A DNA stretch of 35,083 nucleotides from Priapulus caudatus (GCF_000485595.1 NW_014577180.1:231391-266473); one strand, 5' to 3'. Shown: positions 1 through 12,042, numbered from the stretch's first letter. Notes: generated by a model from the letters alone, not told the origin. Program-made: numbers and translations.

Positions 1-1700
1 GTGCAATGTTATTGTCGATTTTTACCCAATGGCAATGTTCCTATTGTGTCCCATTATTAGTAGTATGAATTAGTAGCACGATTTTACCCAGCGCAGCGGG
101 TACCCGCAGCTAGTAAACTATAAAACAGCAAATTCACAGCAAACCCTCGCCTGCATTCCTGAGATTCGCGAAACTAAAATATGAAAATGTTGCTACAAAA
201 GATGAAAAGAAGTGCATTTATTTACGTAACCTTAATTAACGACAACGGTAACATAGTGTAGAGAGACAGCGAACCGGTTGATGGCATCTCGTGAGATGCG
301 AGAATCACGTTCTATTGAAGTTGACATAATAATGTAAACAAATCTACTCTGAAATGCAGATCGGTGCATAATATTGGTGAAAATAATAGCGTGTGAGTGT
401 TATAAAACACGTTAGCCTTACTGTACACATTTAGAGTTACCAAAGGAGTAACGGTAAGTATTTAAACGGAAGGGAAATATATGACAACGGATTGGAAAAT
501 GTGAAATCATTGCTTTAAGATGCTAGTTTTAAAAACGGCAAACTAACGATTTTGATATACTCGGCTCTTTGGGGTGACGTATAAGAATATAATTATTAGC
601 GAAACAAACAGGCTCATATTTTATAGTATAATAATCGGTATAACAATGTTACAAGAAACTGCGAAAAAGTAAAGTGTAACGTAAGAAGACTAACGCAGCC
701 GTGACGGTGACGCGTTTGAAAAATATACTCTTGCAACGGATTCATATTTTGGAAGAACTACGTCCTTCAGATTATAGTATCATATGCAACGTTGAAACCC
801 CACATTTCTATTATGCAAAATAGAGATGTAGATTGCTAGGGAAATAAGAGCGGCAATAAGATAATACAGAAGGACATCATGCGATCAATAACAACGTTCA
901 GACCATTAGGCGATGATATTATTGACGTCATAATTCTCCTATTTGCGGTTTCTAATAGATGTGACAACAGTAAATATTCATAAGCAATCATAGAAAAATG
1001 TAATAAACCAGGAAAGCTGGCGACCGGCCATGACCCAGGGTGTTGCACAATCAACAGTCCGAAGGGTCACTATAACTAATTAAGGTAGAGCGCCTCCGAT
1101 TGGGTGAGAGCGAGGGGAAGCCCAGGCATAGGTCAGAGAGGGAGAGAGAGAGCCGATTTACATATAAAGTAAGGTGACGCAAGAGACCCGGGGTTCTGGT
1201 TCTGGTTGTGTGGTTGTCTTGGTTTTGGTCGACTCTGCAGGTTGCGCTTATGTATGTCGTAACATGTATATACAATATACCTAGCTACACCAAGCATTAC
1301 GCCTTCGACCATTAATGCCTGTCAGCAAACCTTGCCTACACATAAGGTAGGCACTCGCTGTAATACACATAATTCTGTAACACCCAGACTATACCATTCT
1401 GTAACATGAGACTGTAACACCCAGGCACACGCATACACGCGCACACCCGCATAAAAAATCGATATAATTATTACGTAATAGACTCTACAGCCTAGGCCGC
1501 GGTAACGGATACAATAACTATACTCATTATGCATTCGAAAATTCATTAACGTATTTTGCCTAAACTCGTAGGTTTTGCGTGGGAATTTTGAACCCGATAT
1601 CGGTGCGCACGTGCTTGCTCGAACATTTCCTGCTGCGATTGCAATGGCCTATAAAGACGAAACAACACCATAATACCACGTACCAATATAAAACGAGGCT
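1..1700. other. Intergenic, no gene recognised
   Basis: No open frame here has domain-like composition or convincing splice borders; those present are short and AT-biased. A GA-rich run near 1138-1153 is the only simple repeat worth noting. The stretch reads as ordinary non-coding animal DNA. Confidence 0.5.
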
Positions 1701-1797
1701 TTACGTCGCGATGACGTCACCACGAGCTGATAGCCTCGTGTTACGACGACGTCACAGCGAGCAGACTGTTTCACGTTGCGATCACGTCACAAGATAG
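1701..1797. promoter_or_regulatory. Three-copy 35-bp tandem repeat with CRE-like cores
   Basis: The heptamer ACGTCAC occurs at 1714, 1749 and 1784, exactly 35 bases apart. The first copy is a full palindromic CRE (TGACGTCA, 1712-1719). The other two have a changed left half (CGACGTCA, TCACGTCA). Bases before each core (variants of GTTGCGA) and after it (CGAGC) are also shared, so this is a degenerate tandem repeat and not three chance hits. CREB/ATF proteins bind this core in animals. A CpG-rich stretch follows from 1800 to 2180, which would suit a promoter, but no gene start was recognised. Function is inferred. Confidence 0.45.
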
Positions 1798-2190
1798 ATT
1801 TAACGGCCGGACTTCGAACATCTGAGTGCGTGGGGCGTTGCTATCCTGCGCGCAAGTGAGCGCGACGCGGCGATGCATTCGCAGCGACAAGCACGAAAGA
1901 TGTAGGCGACAGTCGAAGTTAGCGCGGATTAGCACGCGCTGTAAACGATCGTCCTCAGTCCGCGCGCGGCGTCGTTTGCTGTGCGTGGTGAGTCTAAGCA
2001 AATCATCTCGTATAAGGCTCGCGCTCGCAATCCGCCCATAAAGCTGTTAACGCGCGGAAGCAAAGTGAAGAAGATAAGCTCTAATATCCTGCCGCCTAAT
2101 GTCGTTGCGGAGTATGTGCGTGTATACGCGTTAGCGCGGGATGTGGGCGTGCGTATTTGCGATTGCGGGGAGCTGTGATGAGAAAATATC
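1798..2190. other. CpG-rich stretch, no recognised gene
   Basis: The sequence is clearly richer in CG than its flanks, with overlapping short open frames on both strands that look like a by-product of base composition. No splice-bounded exon or protein family is recognisable. It could be an unmethylated promoter-like island associated with the CRE-like array just upstream. Confidence 0.3.
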
Positions 2191-2369
2191 AATGCAGTCA
2201 GTATGAGTTCAGGTTGATACTTATACTAAAAATGCGATATGATAATATATATATATATAACAATATGATATGATAAAAGCGTATTATATATATGGCAATT
2301 AATAATATATAAAAATGTGCATCGCTTGCAATCAGATGGGATCATGTCTGGCAAGTGCAATGAAACATA

Positions 2370-2862
2370 AGCCGCGTTCACACGTAGCAAGAAATCCGGT
2401 ATTTAGCGTTCACACGAGGCAAAATGCGCGGTCCAAGAAATACGGTATCTAAACAGATCCGGTATTTCATGTAAATACGAGGCTTCCCAGACCCCGAATA
2501 ATTTGCCGTGCTTGAGAAATACCGGATTTCTTGGACCGCGCATTTCCTCGTGTGAACGCTAAATACCGGATTTCTGAAGCCGCGTATTTTATAGACTGGT
2601 CCGCGTTCGACAGTTCTAGTGTAAGTGTGTAACGCGAGTGGAACTGTCGAGCGCGGACCAGTCTACGTATTTTATCGCCAGTTGGTGCGCGTTGCATTGT
2701 TTATTTCGCATTGTTCGCTTGATTGTTTAAAGCAGCTCGCAGCTCGCAAATACCGTATTTCTGGAGCCGCGAATCAGCGTGTGAACGCTCGGCCGCGTAA
2801 TTGTCTACGGTATTTCGCAAATCCGGTATTTCAGAAATACGAGGTCTCGTGTGAACGAGGCT
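2370..2862. mobile_element. Foldback (MITE-like) element with repeated CCGGTATTT motifs
   Basis: The outer ends are inverted: GCC.CGTTCACACG at the left and CGTGTGAACG.GGC at the right. A long internal inverted pair (about 2390-2450 against 2517-2576) holds motifs such as GCGGTCCAAGAAAT in opposite orientations, and a second hairpin at about 2595-2666 pairs AGACTGGTCCGCG with its complement. The motif CGTTCACACG occurs five times and AAATNCGGTATTT-type words about eight times, in both orientations. There is no coding capacity; open frames inside are shadows of the repeat. No clear target duplication was seen, so the exact ends are approximate. Confidence 0.6.
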
Positions 2863-3025
2863 ATTGTTATATGATATTATATAATTCATGTATGTATGCG
2901 TAATACATGATACTTATAATTATTATCATATTCATGATATCTGTGGATGGCATGACAACTGGTAGTGTCCTCTAGCGGCGGGCAGGGATGAGACCATATA
3001 TGGTGAATCCATGTTAGCGAAAAAG

Positions 3026-3069
3026 AAAGAGAGAGCGAGAGAGCGAGAGAGCGAGAGAGCAAGAGAGAA
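3026..3069. repeat. GAGAGAGC microsatellite
   Basis: Tandem GA-rich octamer units (GAGAGAGC) repeat about four times with slight variation at both ends. Confidence 0.8.
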
Positions 3070-3890
3070 AGATGGAGTCGATATATACCTTTCTATTGAG
3101 GTTATTGCCATTGCCGAAGCTGTCCGTTTCGCTACTTAACCTATGTCATATGTCGAGACAGTAGTAATATTCGATGCAGCTTCTCATCCTGTATACACGT
3201 GATCTCTTGTTCTTGTTCAATAAGAACGGACGAATAACCATTTACAAAACTCCAATATTATCGGATAAACATGGTAAGCGAAGCAAAACTAAAAAAAAAT
3301 TTAAACGTGTAATATAAATGTATAAAAATCCATGCATTCGTTCAATTCTAACATCTAGATTCTAGTATATCGTCATTAACTCCATGTATCCTATTGTAGA
3401 CACAAATTATTTTCGTGTGAAATATTAACGCAGTAACTGCACGAGTCAACACGACGCTTCGAAAAACATCGTTATTGTATCGTGTAAGCACAGCCCGCGT
3501 TGTCATTCCTCATGCGCATGCGGCTAGCATGTTCCGGGATTACATGCTGGGTTGACAAATGACACTACCTTTTAGTTAACTGCTGCAATCAAAATCAACG
3601 TAGCCTTACAATTAACGACCAAAGAGTCAGTGAAACTCAATTAAAAAGTCCCAGACGTTAAATTGTGCCTATCATCAATCGTGCGAAGCATTTTCGCAAA
3701 TTGGATTTTATTTTATTATTCTATTTGTATCTCAGATTTTTGAAGAATATTCAAAATAAATTTTTTATTATAAAGTCGCGTGTTGCTCGTCGCTTTGAGC
3801 ATGTCGCTCGTTTAATTGTTTTGCACGAAGGAATAACGCTCGAAGGAATAGAATAACAATGAATTTATATTCACAAAACACGCGCACGCG
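3070..3890. other. Intergenic, nothing recognised
   Basis: AT-rich sequence with no domain-bearing open frame, no RNA gene and no sizeable repeat. Confidence 0.5.
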
Positions 3891-4024
3891 CAAACATACA
3901 CGCCCTGGTACGCGCACACATGCACGCACACGCTCAAGCCCCCCCTATCACACAGATATATATATATATATATACATATATGTTATATCTGTGTGTGTGT
4001 GCGCGGCGTATATATATATATATT
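3891..4024. repeat. CA/CG- and TA-rich simple repeats
   Basis: An alternating purine-pyrimidine stretch (CACACGCAC-type, then a TA run, then GTGTGTGTGCG and another TA run). CACACAGATATA and TATATCTGTGTG form an inverted pair around the first TA run, so the block can fold. The short open frames here are simple-sequence artefacts. Confidence 0.7.
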
Positions 4025-4944
4025 GTGAAGCCACCACAGCTGTCTACAGACGCGTTGAAGCTGGCCAGCTACGCTGAGATGACAGCGGTATTGCGGCACT
4101 AGCCTGCACCATGGCTGGCATGCATGCAGCCAATGTCAGACGCAAGCCGGATGCTCACAGTCAACACATCTGACTGATTCCTTTCTGCCGCTTACCGCGT
4201 GGCAGTAATCGGTACATGCGATATCGTGAAAGTCTTTATTTAGCCTTTCTTTGTGACACCCAAGCCAGTCTAGCACCAGCTGTTGATTATAACATTACCT
4301 TACTTTGATTTTTGCGAACGAGCTTTGTCTTCCTGCACAACCGCGCTCCATTATCCTACGCTCTGGTACTACATATCTCATGTGCACTTCAATGTCGTGG
4401 AGTTGAAAAGCTGCCCATGGGTGAGCTAAGCGTGAGATGGGTACATAGAGGGCGCTACCTATACCGTTTATAGGCTATGCCGTGCCGCTTTCTGTCATAC
4501 ACGTCATTTTGTCATATTGGCATATTTATGTCGATACTGTCAGGGTAACAAACAGGTACCTCTGTAAAGGGCATTGCAACATAACTGCTCATCAAATTCA
4601 ATCAAACTCATATCTATTTCATAAAAGAGATGTCTCTCTTCGCTCTCGATGAAACTAATTAAAAAGACTTCATCGCTAATTACGTGACGGCAAAAATTGT
4701 GAATTTATATAAAAATTTAGCTTTTTTCTTATTTCTCAGAAACAGCAAAGGGTTGGAACTTAAACTTTTAGCCATACCTTGTTCATAGTATAAACTAAAA
4801 GACGATCCCTGGAATATTTTTAAATGCTTTAAGCCTCTTACCACAGCCGCTTTGCCGCACAAGTAAGTAGTAGTTTCGTTACCACATAGTAATCGCTCGC
4901 GCTCCATAGCACTGAGATTTTGTGGATCATTTTGTGTTTCTCTT
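4025..4944. other. Intergenic, one CTCF-like motif
   Basis: No gene recognised. The word AGAGGGCGCTA at 4447-4457 resembles the animal CTCF core, but a single match has little weight. Confidence 0.3.
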
Positions 4945-4958
4945 ACACACACACACGC

Positions 4959-5005
<47 letters not shown>
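4945..5005. repeat. (CA)n microsatellite
   Basis: A near-perfect CA dinucleotide run of about 55-60 bases with two CG interruptions near the start. Confidence 0.9.
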
Positions 5006-5006
<1 letters not shown>

Positions 5007-5238
5007 CGCACGTCGCAAATCATATTATGTGACAATGCAAATCAAATAGAATCGCAGTCGTTATACCAAGCTACTAGGCGAACCCCGGGGGCATTGCGCT
5101 GATGAATATTTGCCCAGCGTCACTCTCAGGATTACCCAGCGAACGGTTCCCTCTTCCGCCTACAGGAAGCATCTAGCTGGCAATATTTATCATGTCAGCA
5201 TGTAGCTAGTCGGTGACGAGGACAGCGCTACTGCGACG

Positions 5239-5420
5239 GTGACCAGGGATAATGACAATGGCGCAGACCACGACGACCACGATGACGACCACGACTACGA
5301 CGACAACGACAACTACGACGACGACAACTACGACGATGACGACTACGACGGAACGACGACAAGGAGGAGGATGTCAACAGCGACGACAATGACGACGACG
5401 AGAATGACAACAACGACCCG
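5239..5420. repeat. Degenerate GAC/TAC trinucleotide repeat
   Basis: Units of GAC, TAC, AAC and ATGAC repeat for about 180 bases. Read on the plus strand this would encode an Asp/Asn/Tyr-rich tract inside a 113-codon frame (5239-5580), but the composition is wholly explained by the trinucleotide repeat. There is no splice or domain evidence for a gene. Confidence 0.7.
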
Positions 5421-5799
5421 CGCTGCCGACGCTAGTTTCGATGATAGTCTAGAATCAAGGTCAAGACGGTCGAGAAGGAGAAGGAGGAAAGGGAGGAGCG
5501 AGAGAACTGCTAATGTTAGACGCAGACGTCTCGTTACTCATGCATCCATACCCGACGGTAGAAAATCGTCGATTTTTTAGTAATAAATCTAAAACTATTT
5601 TCGTCTACGTGCACGTGATCGGATGTATCGACCGTTCCCAGTTGATTACCTATTTTATACGCTTTCACTCGATTGAGGTGCTCAGAAGTGGTAAAAAACA
5701 TATACTACAAATAAACTGCGGACGGACGTAGACACATGTTACCTGTGGTGTGTAGAATGGTGCCAAATCTCTGGCGCTATGACTTCTGCATTAATTTAA

Positions 5800-6277
5800 A
5801 GCCGCACAATGCGCATCCAAACGCTAATTTCTCCAGTACTAGACTAGCAAATACTTCGTGTCAGATAATACTACATAGCCTTAATGACAAAATAAAGACT
5901 CTAGTTTGGCCCCCCATTTCACTGCGCGTTGCTGAAAACGCCACAAGAAAGAGGTGAGAAAACTGGCATTCTGGCGCAAACTCCGACTGTTTGCCAAACA
6001 AGATAGCCTCGAAGTGGTGACGTGACGTCACATGTTTTTATCTTTGCTACACTCGTACCGCTGTACCGCAGCACCGCTGCACGGTTGCTTGGAGATTGGG
6101 GAAACTGTCAACAACATCGGAGGTATTTTCAAATACCTTTTATAAGACAACGCGCAGTGAAATGAGACGAACTAGAGTTTATTTTGTCATAAGGTAGTGT
6201 GATTATGCATGCCACGAAGTATTTGCTAGTCTAGCTAGTACTGGAGAAATCAGCGTTTGGATGCGCATTGTGAGCCT
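5800..6277. mobile_element. TTAA-flanked MITE with about 130-bp inverted repeats
   Basis: The left arm starts AGCCGCACAATGCGCATCC and the right end is its complement with small changes; the arms stay alignable for about 130 bases (to about 5932 on the left, from about 6148 on the right). TTAA lies directly outside both ends (5796-5799 and 6278-6281). TTAA duplication is known for the piggyBac and Kolobok superfamilies, but the tips are not diagnostic enough to choose. There is no internal gene. The middle contains GTGACGTCAC at about 6021-6028. Confidence 0.7.
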
Positions 6278-6281
6278 TTAA

Positions 6282-6930
6282 GCATCTTCCGCATATTCCG
6301 CGTGTACTCTGCTGTAGATCAGCAGCCTTGCTTCTCCTTGACTAAAGCTCGGTCGCACTAGTGTAGACTGGCACAACAATTACCACGAGCAGTCAGTGGT
6401 GTTGCGCCTGCTAGGCAATTTATCGCTTCATTCTGCCTGGTGATGAATAAGGAGACCGCTATATGGTTGCACATGGGTAGCGCTAATGTATATATTGTTC
6501 TAGTTTAAGCACGTGCGACATCGTGCAACTAGAAGCGATTTGCAGCTCATGAACGCTGGTGCGCTTTCAATATTAACAAATACACACTGTTACTAATAGA
6601 GACTCTTCTTGCCATAAGGCAGATTAGAACTAGGCTATACGCTGAGCCACTAGACTAGACGGTCGTCTTCAACAGGAAGTCCGGGGCGAGTAGGACTGCA
6701 TGCAGACGTACTCCGCGATGATAGACCGCGGCCAATTTCCTAAATTGCCTTGTCGAACGTCGTGTTTTTAGACGCTGCCGCGCCCCAGTAATATATACGC
6801 CCTTTACCCCGGATCGGTTCGCCACGCCTGTTCAGTAGTCTAGGCGCCGTGCAAACTTGAGATACACATGCACCCATGGCGCTTTGATGTTGAATTTAAT
6901 ACGACTAGCCTCTAGGTACTACGACTGTAC
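6282..6930. other. Intergenic, nothing recognised
   Basis: No gene, repeat array or RNA structure could be supported in this stretch. Confidence 0.5.
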
Positions 6931-6937
6931 ATAACGC

Positions 6938-6977
6938 CAGGAGCGTATAATGACAAATTTGTCATTATACGCTCCTG
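6938..6977. mobile_element. 40-bp perfect palindrome of the CAGGAG family
   Basis: The element starts CAGGAGCGTATAATGACAAA and its second half is the exact reverse complement. The 7-bp word ATAACGC lies immediately on each side (6931-6937 and 6978-6984) and matches no further, as expected of a target-site duplication. The CAGGAG tip and the palindromic layout are shared with copies at 16144, 19786, 25026 and 29089. Confidence 0.75.
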
Positions 6978-7279
6978 ATAACGCATAAAAAGACGGTCAC
7001 TTGTAATCATTATAGCCACTAATTACAGTGAGGTAGTTTAAGGCTGTAAAAATTAATGGCCAATTAGGCGAAAATAGAAACCAAATGTGAAAAAGATCGA
7101 TGTCCTCCTGGCCTATTGCACACCGGGCTACAGACCCCTACACTGCGATGTAACCGTGTTAGTGATATTTAATGTGACATGTTTTCCGATCTGAATATCC
7201 CAGCTAGAAGTTTCTTCAACAACCGATCTCTTTGTTAGGGCATCGCAGCCAGTATACGTGAATTAGCGAGATATGACGG

Positions 7280-7396
7280 TAACACACAATTTTAACTGGA
7301 GGATATATAACTAGACTAGAACTTTTACAAGTTGACAGTAAGCCAGCTTGTAAAAATTCTAGCCCAGTTTCTTCTTCCAGTTAAAATCATGTGTTA
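7280..7396. repeat. Small imperfect foldback element
   Basis: TAACACACAATTTTAACTGG at the left is mirrored by CCAGTTAAAATCATGTGTTA at the right, and inner segments (CTAGA.TTTTTACAAG and complement) also pair. This gives a hairpin of about 117 bases with mismatches. There is no coding capacity and no clear target duplication. Confidence 0.5.
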
Positions 7397-7399
7397 GCG

Positions 7400-8195
7400 T
7401 GAGATCGAGCACGCTAATCTACCCACACTAGCCGTGATATACTGACAGAGACACGTGTAAATACGCCTACGACATGGGATATCCATCGTTCCGTAACAGC
7501 ATAGCAGAAACATGTATTAGGAAAGGTCACTGCGACAGTACTTTGGCTGTCTCTCTCGCCAAAATAACAGCAGCAGCGAGTTCAACCGAACAGAGCAGCT
7601 CCAAGTGCCGAATTATGGGCTATATCTATAATAGCGTATCTATTAGATTGCCAGCTCCCCGCAGTCGCACAGTGATGCATCACGCCACGCCAATGCCATC
7701 GTGTGAGTGTCCATTTGATGACATCTACTTTTCATTGTTTCCTTCCGCTATGGCGACCGGTCGTGTGCTACACGCGCAGATTGTCATATTTCACTTGGGA
7801 CTCTGAGCTTCACCAGAGCAACGAGATGCAACAGTGAGGCCATCACGGGAAGCCATCGCAAATGGCAACCGATCAATTCCGATAGCAATAAAAACATTTC
7901 CGCGACGCGCGTGTATGTATGCCAGGCTGCAGTGAGCGCTATCCGCCACCATCTGTTTCTTCCCGTCAGATACTGCCGACAGAGATATAAATCGTGACGT
8001 CATCGTCCGCAACACGAGTAGCGCGTCGAAAGTGCTGTCGGATCATATGTGAGATTGCAACAGTACATGTAGAGGCGTGGTATGTGTGTCTCAAAAGCCC
8101 ACGAAAAACACACATTCGTACTGAATTTAACTAAATTATTATAATCAAACCCAACCTAATCTAACTGAACCTTGTCTAATCCAATTTAAACTGAA
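7400..8195. other. Intergenic; one weak exon-like frame on the minus strand
   Basis: A minus-strand frame from about 7974 to a TGA near 7803 follows a pyrimidine-rich stretch ending in CAG, so it could be mistaken for a terminal exon. It has no recognisable domain. Nothing else in the stretch is supported. Confidence 0.2.
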
Positions 8196-8312
8196 CCAAA
8201 TTAAACTAAATTAAACTAAATTAAACTAAACTAAACTAAACTAACCTAAACTAAACTAAACTAAACTAAACTAAACTAAACTAAACTAAACTAAACTAAA
8301 CTAAATTAAACT
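8196..8312. repeat. (TAAAC)n pentanucleotide array
   Basis: About 23 units of AAACT/TAAAC with occasional TTAAA variants. The flanking sequence (8110-8195) looks like decayed copies of the same unit. Confidence 0.9.
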
Positions 8313-8315
8313 ATG

Positions 8316-9770
8316 CGCGAGTAGACCTGGAGCGATGGCAGCCGGGTAGAAAACGCCTTCATATAATTAATCCAACCCTATCTAATCCCAACCCATTATA
8401 TTTCAGCGCGTTGCTTGATGCGTACAAGTTTTAGGTCGAGGTCTGTAATGATTCTCTATGTAAAAAAACTCACTGTCGAAAGGCGAATGCGGAAACACGA
8501 AGAGTTATTAGTTGTTCCGAATGAGTGAATGACGGCAATAAACTAGTCAACGTACCACCGCACCCAGCTAGCGGCGTTAGACGTACACGCACAAAAACAA
8601 AACAAAGCAACAAAACAAAGCAACAAACTAAACATGGCAAGAAAACAGAGGAGATACACGGCTGTGGCTTCAAATAATGTCGGCAAAAGCGATGGTGATA
8701 GCAAAATCACCGCGGTCACTACCGCAAATTAATTCTCATTTTGGATACATTGGTATTTATGGCATTTATTCATAGAGAGAATTGCGGATAATAGCTTTTG
8801 CTGCGTTGCATTTCGGGAAGAAAGCCAATTTGGGGATGTGCAATAGTCAAATGAGAAAAGTTATATAGAACATTCACATAATGGAAAAAGTATTACCGCT
8901 ATAGAATAATAAATAAAATAGGATGAATTCAACCCATTACGTACAGCAAATGGCATACTCGATGAAGTAAAGATAGTAAATGTTATGAGTATATGATGGT
9001 AATTGGAAAGCGTGGAATCCCACGGGATATTTTTGCGGAAAATATGACACTATAACTGCTTGTTAGAAGACCACAAATAACAATAAAAAATTGTGTCCAC
9101 GTAATTATATAACCATATTCTCACCCTCCGCATCCCCTTTCCAGCTTCCCCGCCTCTCCGCTCTCAGAACAGCCTCTGATGCCAATAGGACTGGGTTCTG
9201 TTTCCCGGGTACGGCATAGAGCTACTTCCGCAAAACGTATGGTATTTCTTACTCTAAACCTTTATGATTCCGGGAAGCATAATGTCTTGTTCTGACAATC
9301 GTGTTCACTTACACTTCAAGTAGCGCAAAAGCACAAGTTCAAGAATCAACGAGACTATGGTAGGCACGCGTGACCACCCGGACTCAAACTCGATCCGTTA
9401 CCGTAATAGCGCGTGAAAGGTCACGTGGTGAATATGTGACGAAGACGCTACGGTGACAGTGACGGGGGCACGTACGATGGAAATAGACGCTATCGATCAG
9501 GGATCTGGTGCTATTCCTTTGGTCGCGCGCGTGTACACTATATTGTGCATAATTCCACTGAATGTTGCTCGCCCGCGTTGTAAATTGGAGCGTGCATGCG
9601 TCATGCGCCCGCAGCCTCCGCGTCGACGGAGAGCTATGGATTTGACACGTCGGCACTCCGCGCACGGATGCTCTCTGGCTGCATACAATCATTGCTCATT
9701 GTACGTTGATATTTTAATATAGGTCACGCCTCACACCTCCGAAAAGCGTAGTATATAGATAATTGACCAC
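8316..9770. other. Intergenic, nothing recognised
   Basis: Mixed-composition sequence. Short opposing open frames near 9384-9722 coincide with a CpG-rich patch and have no recognisable domain or splice borders. Confidence 0.4.
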
Positions 9771-9779
9771 GCGGCTTAC

Positions 9780-9880
9780 ATGAACGCACACACGCGCATA
9801 CTACGCACACGCACTCACGGGCGCGCGCGTGCACGTGCGTACACACACGCGCACGCACATGAGCACGAACGCACACACTG
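9780..9880. repeat. Alternating CA/CG tract (possible Z-DNA)
   Basis: Alternating purine-pyrimidine sequence of ACGCACAC and GCGCGCGTGCACGTGCG type, about 100 bases long. Such tracts can adopt left-handed DNA. No gene is involved. Confidence 0.6.
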
Positions 9881-10114
9881 GATACCTACCCATTAACAGA
9901 GACAGCTAGGGTCACTGCGGCTAACCCCCGGGGCAACATGAGACAGAAGCTCGGGAGTTCACGCCATGTGATGGGAAAATCCCCGTGTGCAAAGATGCAG
10001 TCCTATGCGATTCATCCTCATCACACGCCACAAAGGAAAATCTGGGTTCGGCAATGCTATGTTCATTCGTGAATAGCTCTCCGCATATCGACATTTACTA
10101 GGGATGAGAATGAA

Positions 10115-10185
10115 TTTACTTAAAAAGTAATTAGTAAAAAGTAAAAAGTAAAGAGTAAAAGGTAAAAAGTAAAAAGTAAAATTTA
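10115..10185. repeat. (AAAAAGT)n heptamer repeat
   Basis: About nine units of AAAAAGT/TAAAAAG with single-base variants. Confidence 0.8.
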
Positions 10186-10553
10186 TATGAACTTGAGCTA
10201 CGAATGAATTATGGCAAGCCCTATTATGCCATAGATTGATCTGGCTTTAGTATTACGTTACGTTATTATTTTGAAAACATAATAACGGACACTACGGCGA
10301 ACAAGAGAGTTGCTCTGACTCCTGACTGAGCAGAAATCACATGAAAACGTTTCAACCAAAAATCAAATAAACGCTCCTCTGAAAGTCGTAATAGCAAGCC
10401 AAAATAGTTGAATAAAGTAAGCTTAGGTTAGTTAGCTTAGTAACCATACACATATAGTGACTACTGTGGATGTATCATGTATGCATGAGTAAGATGCGCT
10501 CCGAATTTCATGCGAGTCAAACGAAAGAACTAGGGTAGTCAGTCAACACGGCG

Positions 10554-10914
10554 TTAGTTCAATAGGACATATCCCAGTTGCAGTCCCTTAGTATATGTGA
10601 CCTCATCTAAATGTTCGAGTAGTGTGCGACCCATATCTGAACATGAGTGGTACTCGTTAACGGTAATTCTAGCTGGTAAATCTGTACCAGAATGACATAC
10701 TGTCTGCGTGATTTCCAACACTGATCCTCTAGTTAGAATTACAATTTCCACGCTGGTCGCCTAAATAATGATAGTATTTACGCACTAATTCAGAGTAGAT
10801 AGGCACACATTTGCTGTACACGGAACGATATCTACAGAAAATGATACTCCGAGTGGAAAAATCCATGCAATAGCAATGCATGGATTCGACCCACATCTTA
10901 TTGACGTAGTACAC
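10554..10914 (-). pseudogene. Possible Mab-21/cGAS-like nucleotidyltransferase fragment (weak)
   Basis: On the minus strand around 10890-10790, one frame reads a short segment containing FSVDIVPC before a stop. Mab-21-like and cGAS-like nucleotidyltransferases carry a conserved (I/F)SVD(L/I)VP strand holding a catalytic aspartate. Two other open frames of about 60 codons overlap or follow, but none is recognisable. If real, this is a short broken fragment or a single exon. The match is one motif only and could be chance. Confidence 0.18.
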
Positions 10915-10919
10915 ATTTA

Positions 10920-12040
10920 ATGACTACTAAATAGATGATAATACATTCATTTTAATTATCAAGTGAGGACAATTAATTGAAATTTCGCCACACTCACGCT
11001 GTGTGTTTGTGTGTGTAACATCAAAATCAAAATCAATCATCTTTTTGTTTCCGTTCTTCTTGAGGAAGAGACGTTGCCTCGAAAGCTCGCTCTATGCAAT
11101 AAATTTATGGCATCATATTCTATGTTTAGATTTTATCGTTATAAACCTATTGGCGTCCTTGTGCTTTTCATTTTTCTTTAATATATATATATATATTCAT
11201 TTCAGACACTCGCACGTACGCTTCAAAATACATTAACTGCATATAAACTACATTCTTCGCACTTGTGTAGGAAGCGCATTTCGTTGGCTGCTTTCATCAA
11301 GTTATGAGCATGCAATATTTCCTAGAACTAAAATGCATCTCATTGCATCCGGCTATCATAATACTAGAAAATATTTCAAAACTCTCCTTGGAAACTAGGA
11401 AAATTTTCTTTGGAATTTAGAACTGACCCCCATCTTTTCATTGATGATGACATATTTCCCCATGAGCTTCTCTCGCCGATATATGGGCAATGCCTAAGTA
11501 GCCCAAACTGTCTCTTTTGATTTCTTCTAATATTACTGTCAGATAGACGGCCGTACGCATCCACGCGCGCTCGGTCGCAAATGTCATTCTAATGGCTTGA
11601 CGTCGGATGAGCATTAAATGTTCGTCTATACGATTCCTGCACTCACGCAGGCTGGAGCAAATTTAACACATCAAACGAGACGATCTCGACACATCTGTTA
11701 ACTTGATCAGCGCGTTACAACTACAACCGCCAGGGCTTTCTTAATGGAAACTCACTCCTTGTGAAGTAATCGACAAGGAGTTTTGATTCGCGACCAGGCA
11801 AAAGGCCTTGTAGCTTGATTGACGTCAGACCGTGTGGCACTCGCGGCATCACCTTAATCAATGGCAGCACACTTAAGATGTTTACAGGTCTATTATTAGA
11901 ACGCGCTGCCGCGAGGTGTTCTCACGATGGCTTCATTCAGACATCTTGTAATCTTGTTCGTGGAATCCTCACGAGCGCATATATGAGATTGAGACTCTGA
12001 TGCATTGATAGAGGGATCAGTTATATCCGTATAACTCTCG
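10920..12040. other. Region downstream of the RhoGEF-like gene, nothing recognised
   Basis: No exon with both good borders and domain content was found. A minus-strand frame near 11376-11564 is open but unrecognised. The right end of this stretch abuts the presumed poly(A) signal of the minus-strand gene. Confidence 0.4.
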
Positions 12041-12042
12041 AA

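Noticed and set aside
5239-5580. Asp/Asn/Tyr-rich open frame on the plus strand
   Set aside because: It is fully explained by a GAC/TAC trinucleotide repeat, with no splice border or domain.
7797-7974. Minus-strand frame after a pyrimidine-rich CAG, as a terminal exon
   Set aside because: No recognisable protein family and no phase link to a neighbouring exon.
11376-11564. Minus-strand frame as a further exon of the exchange-factor gene
   Set aside because: Poor acceptor, no domain, and it lies beyond a better terminal exon with stop and poly(A) signal.
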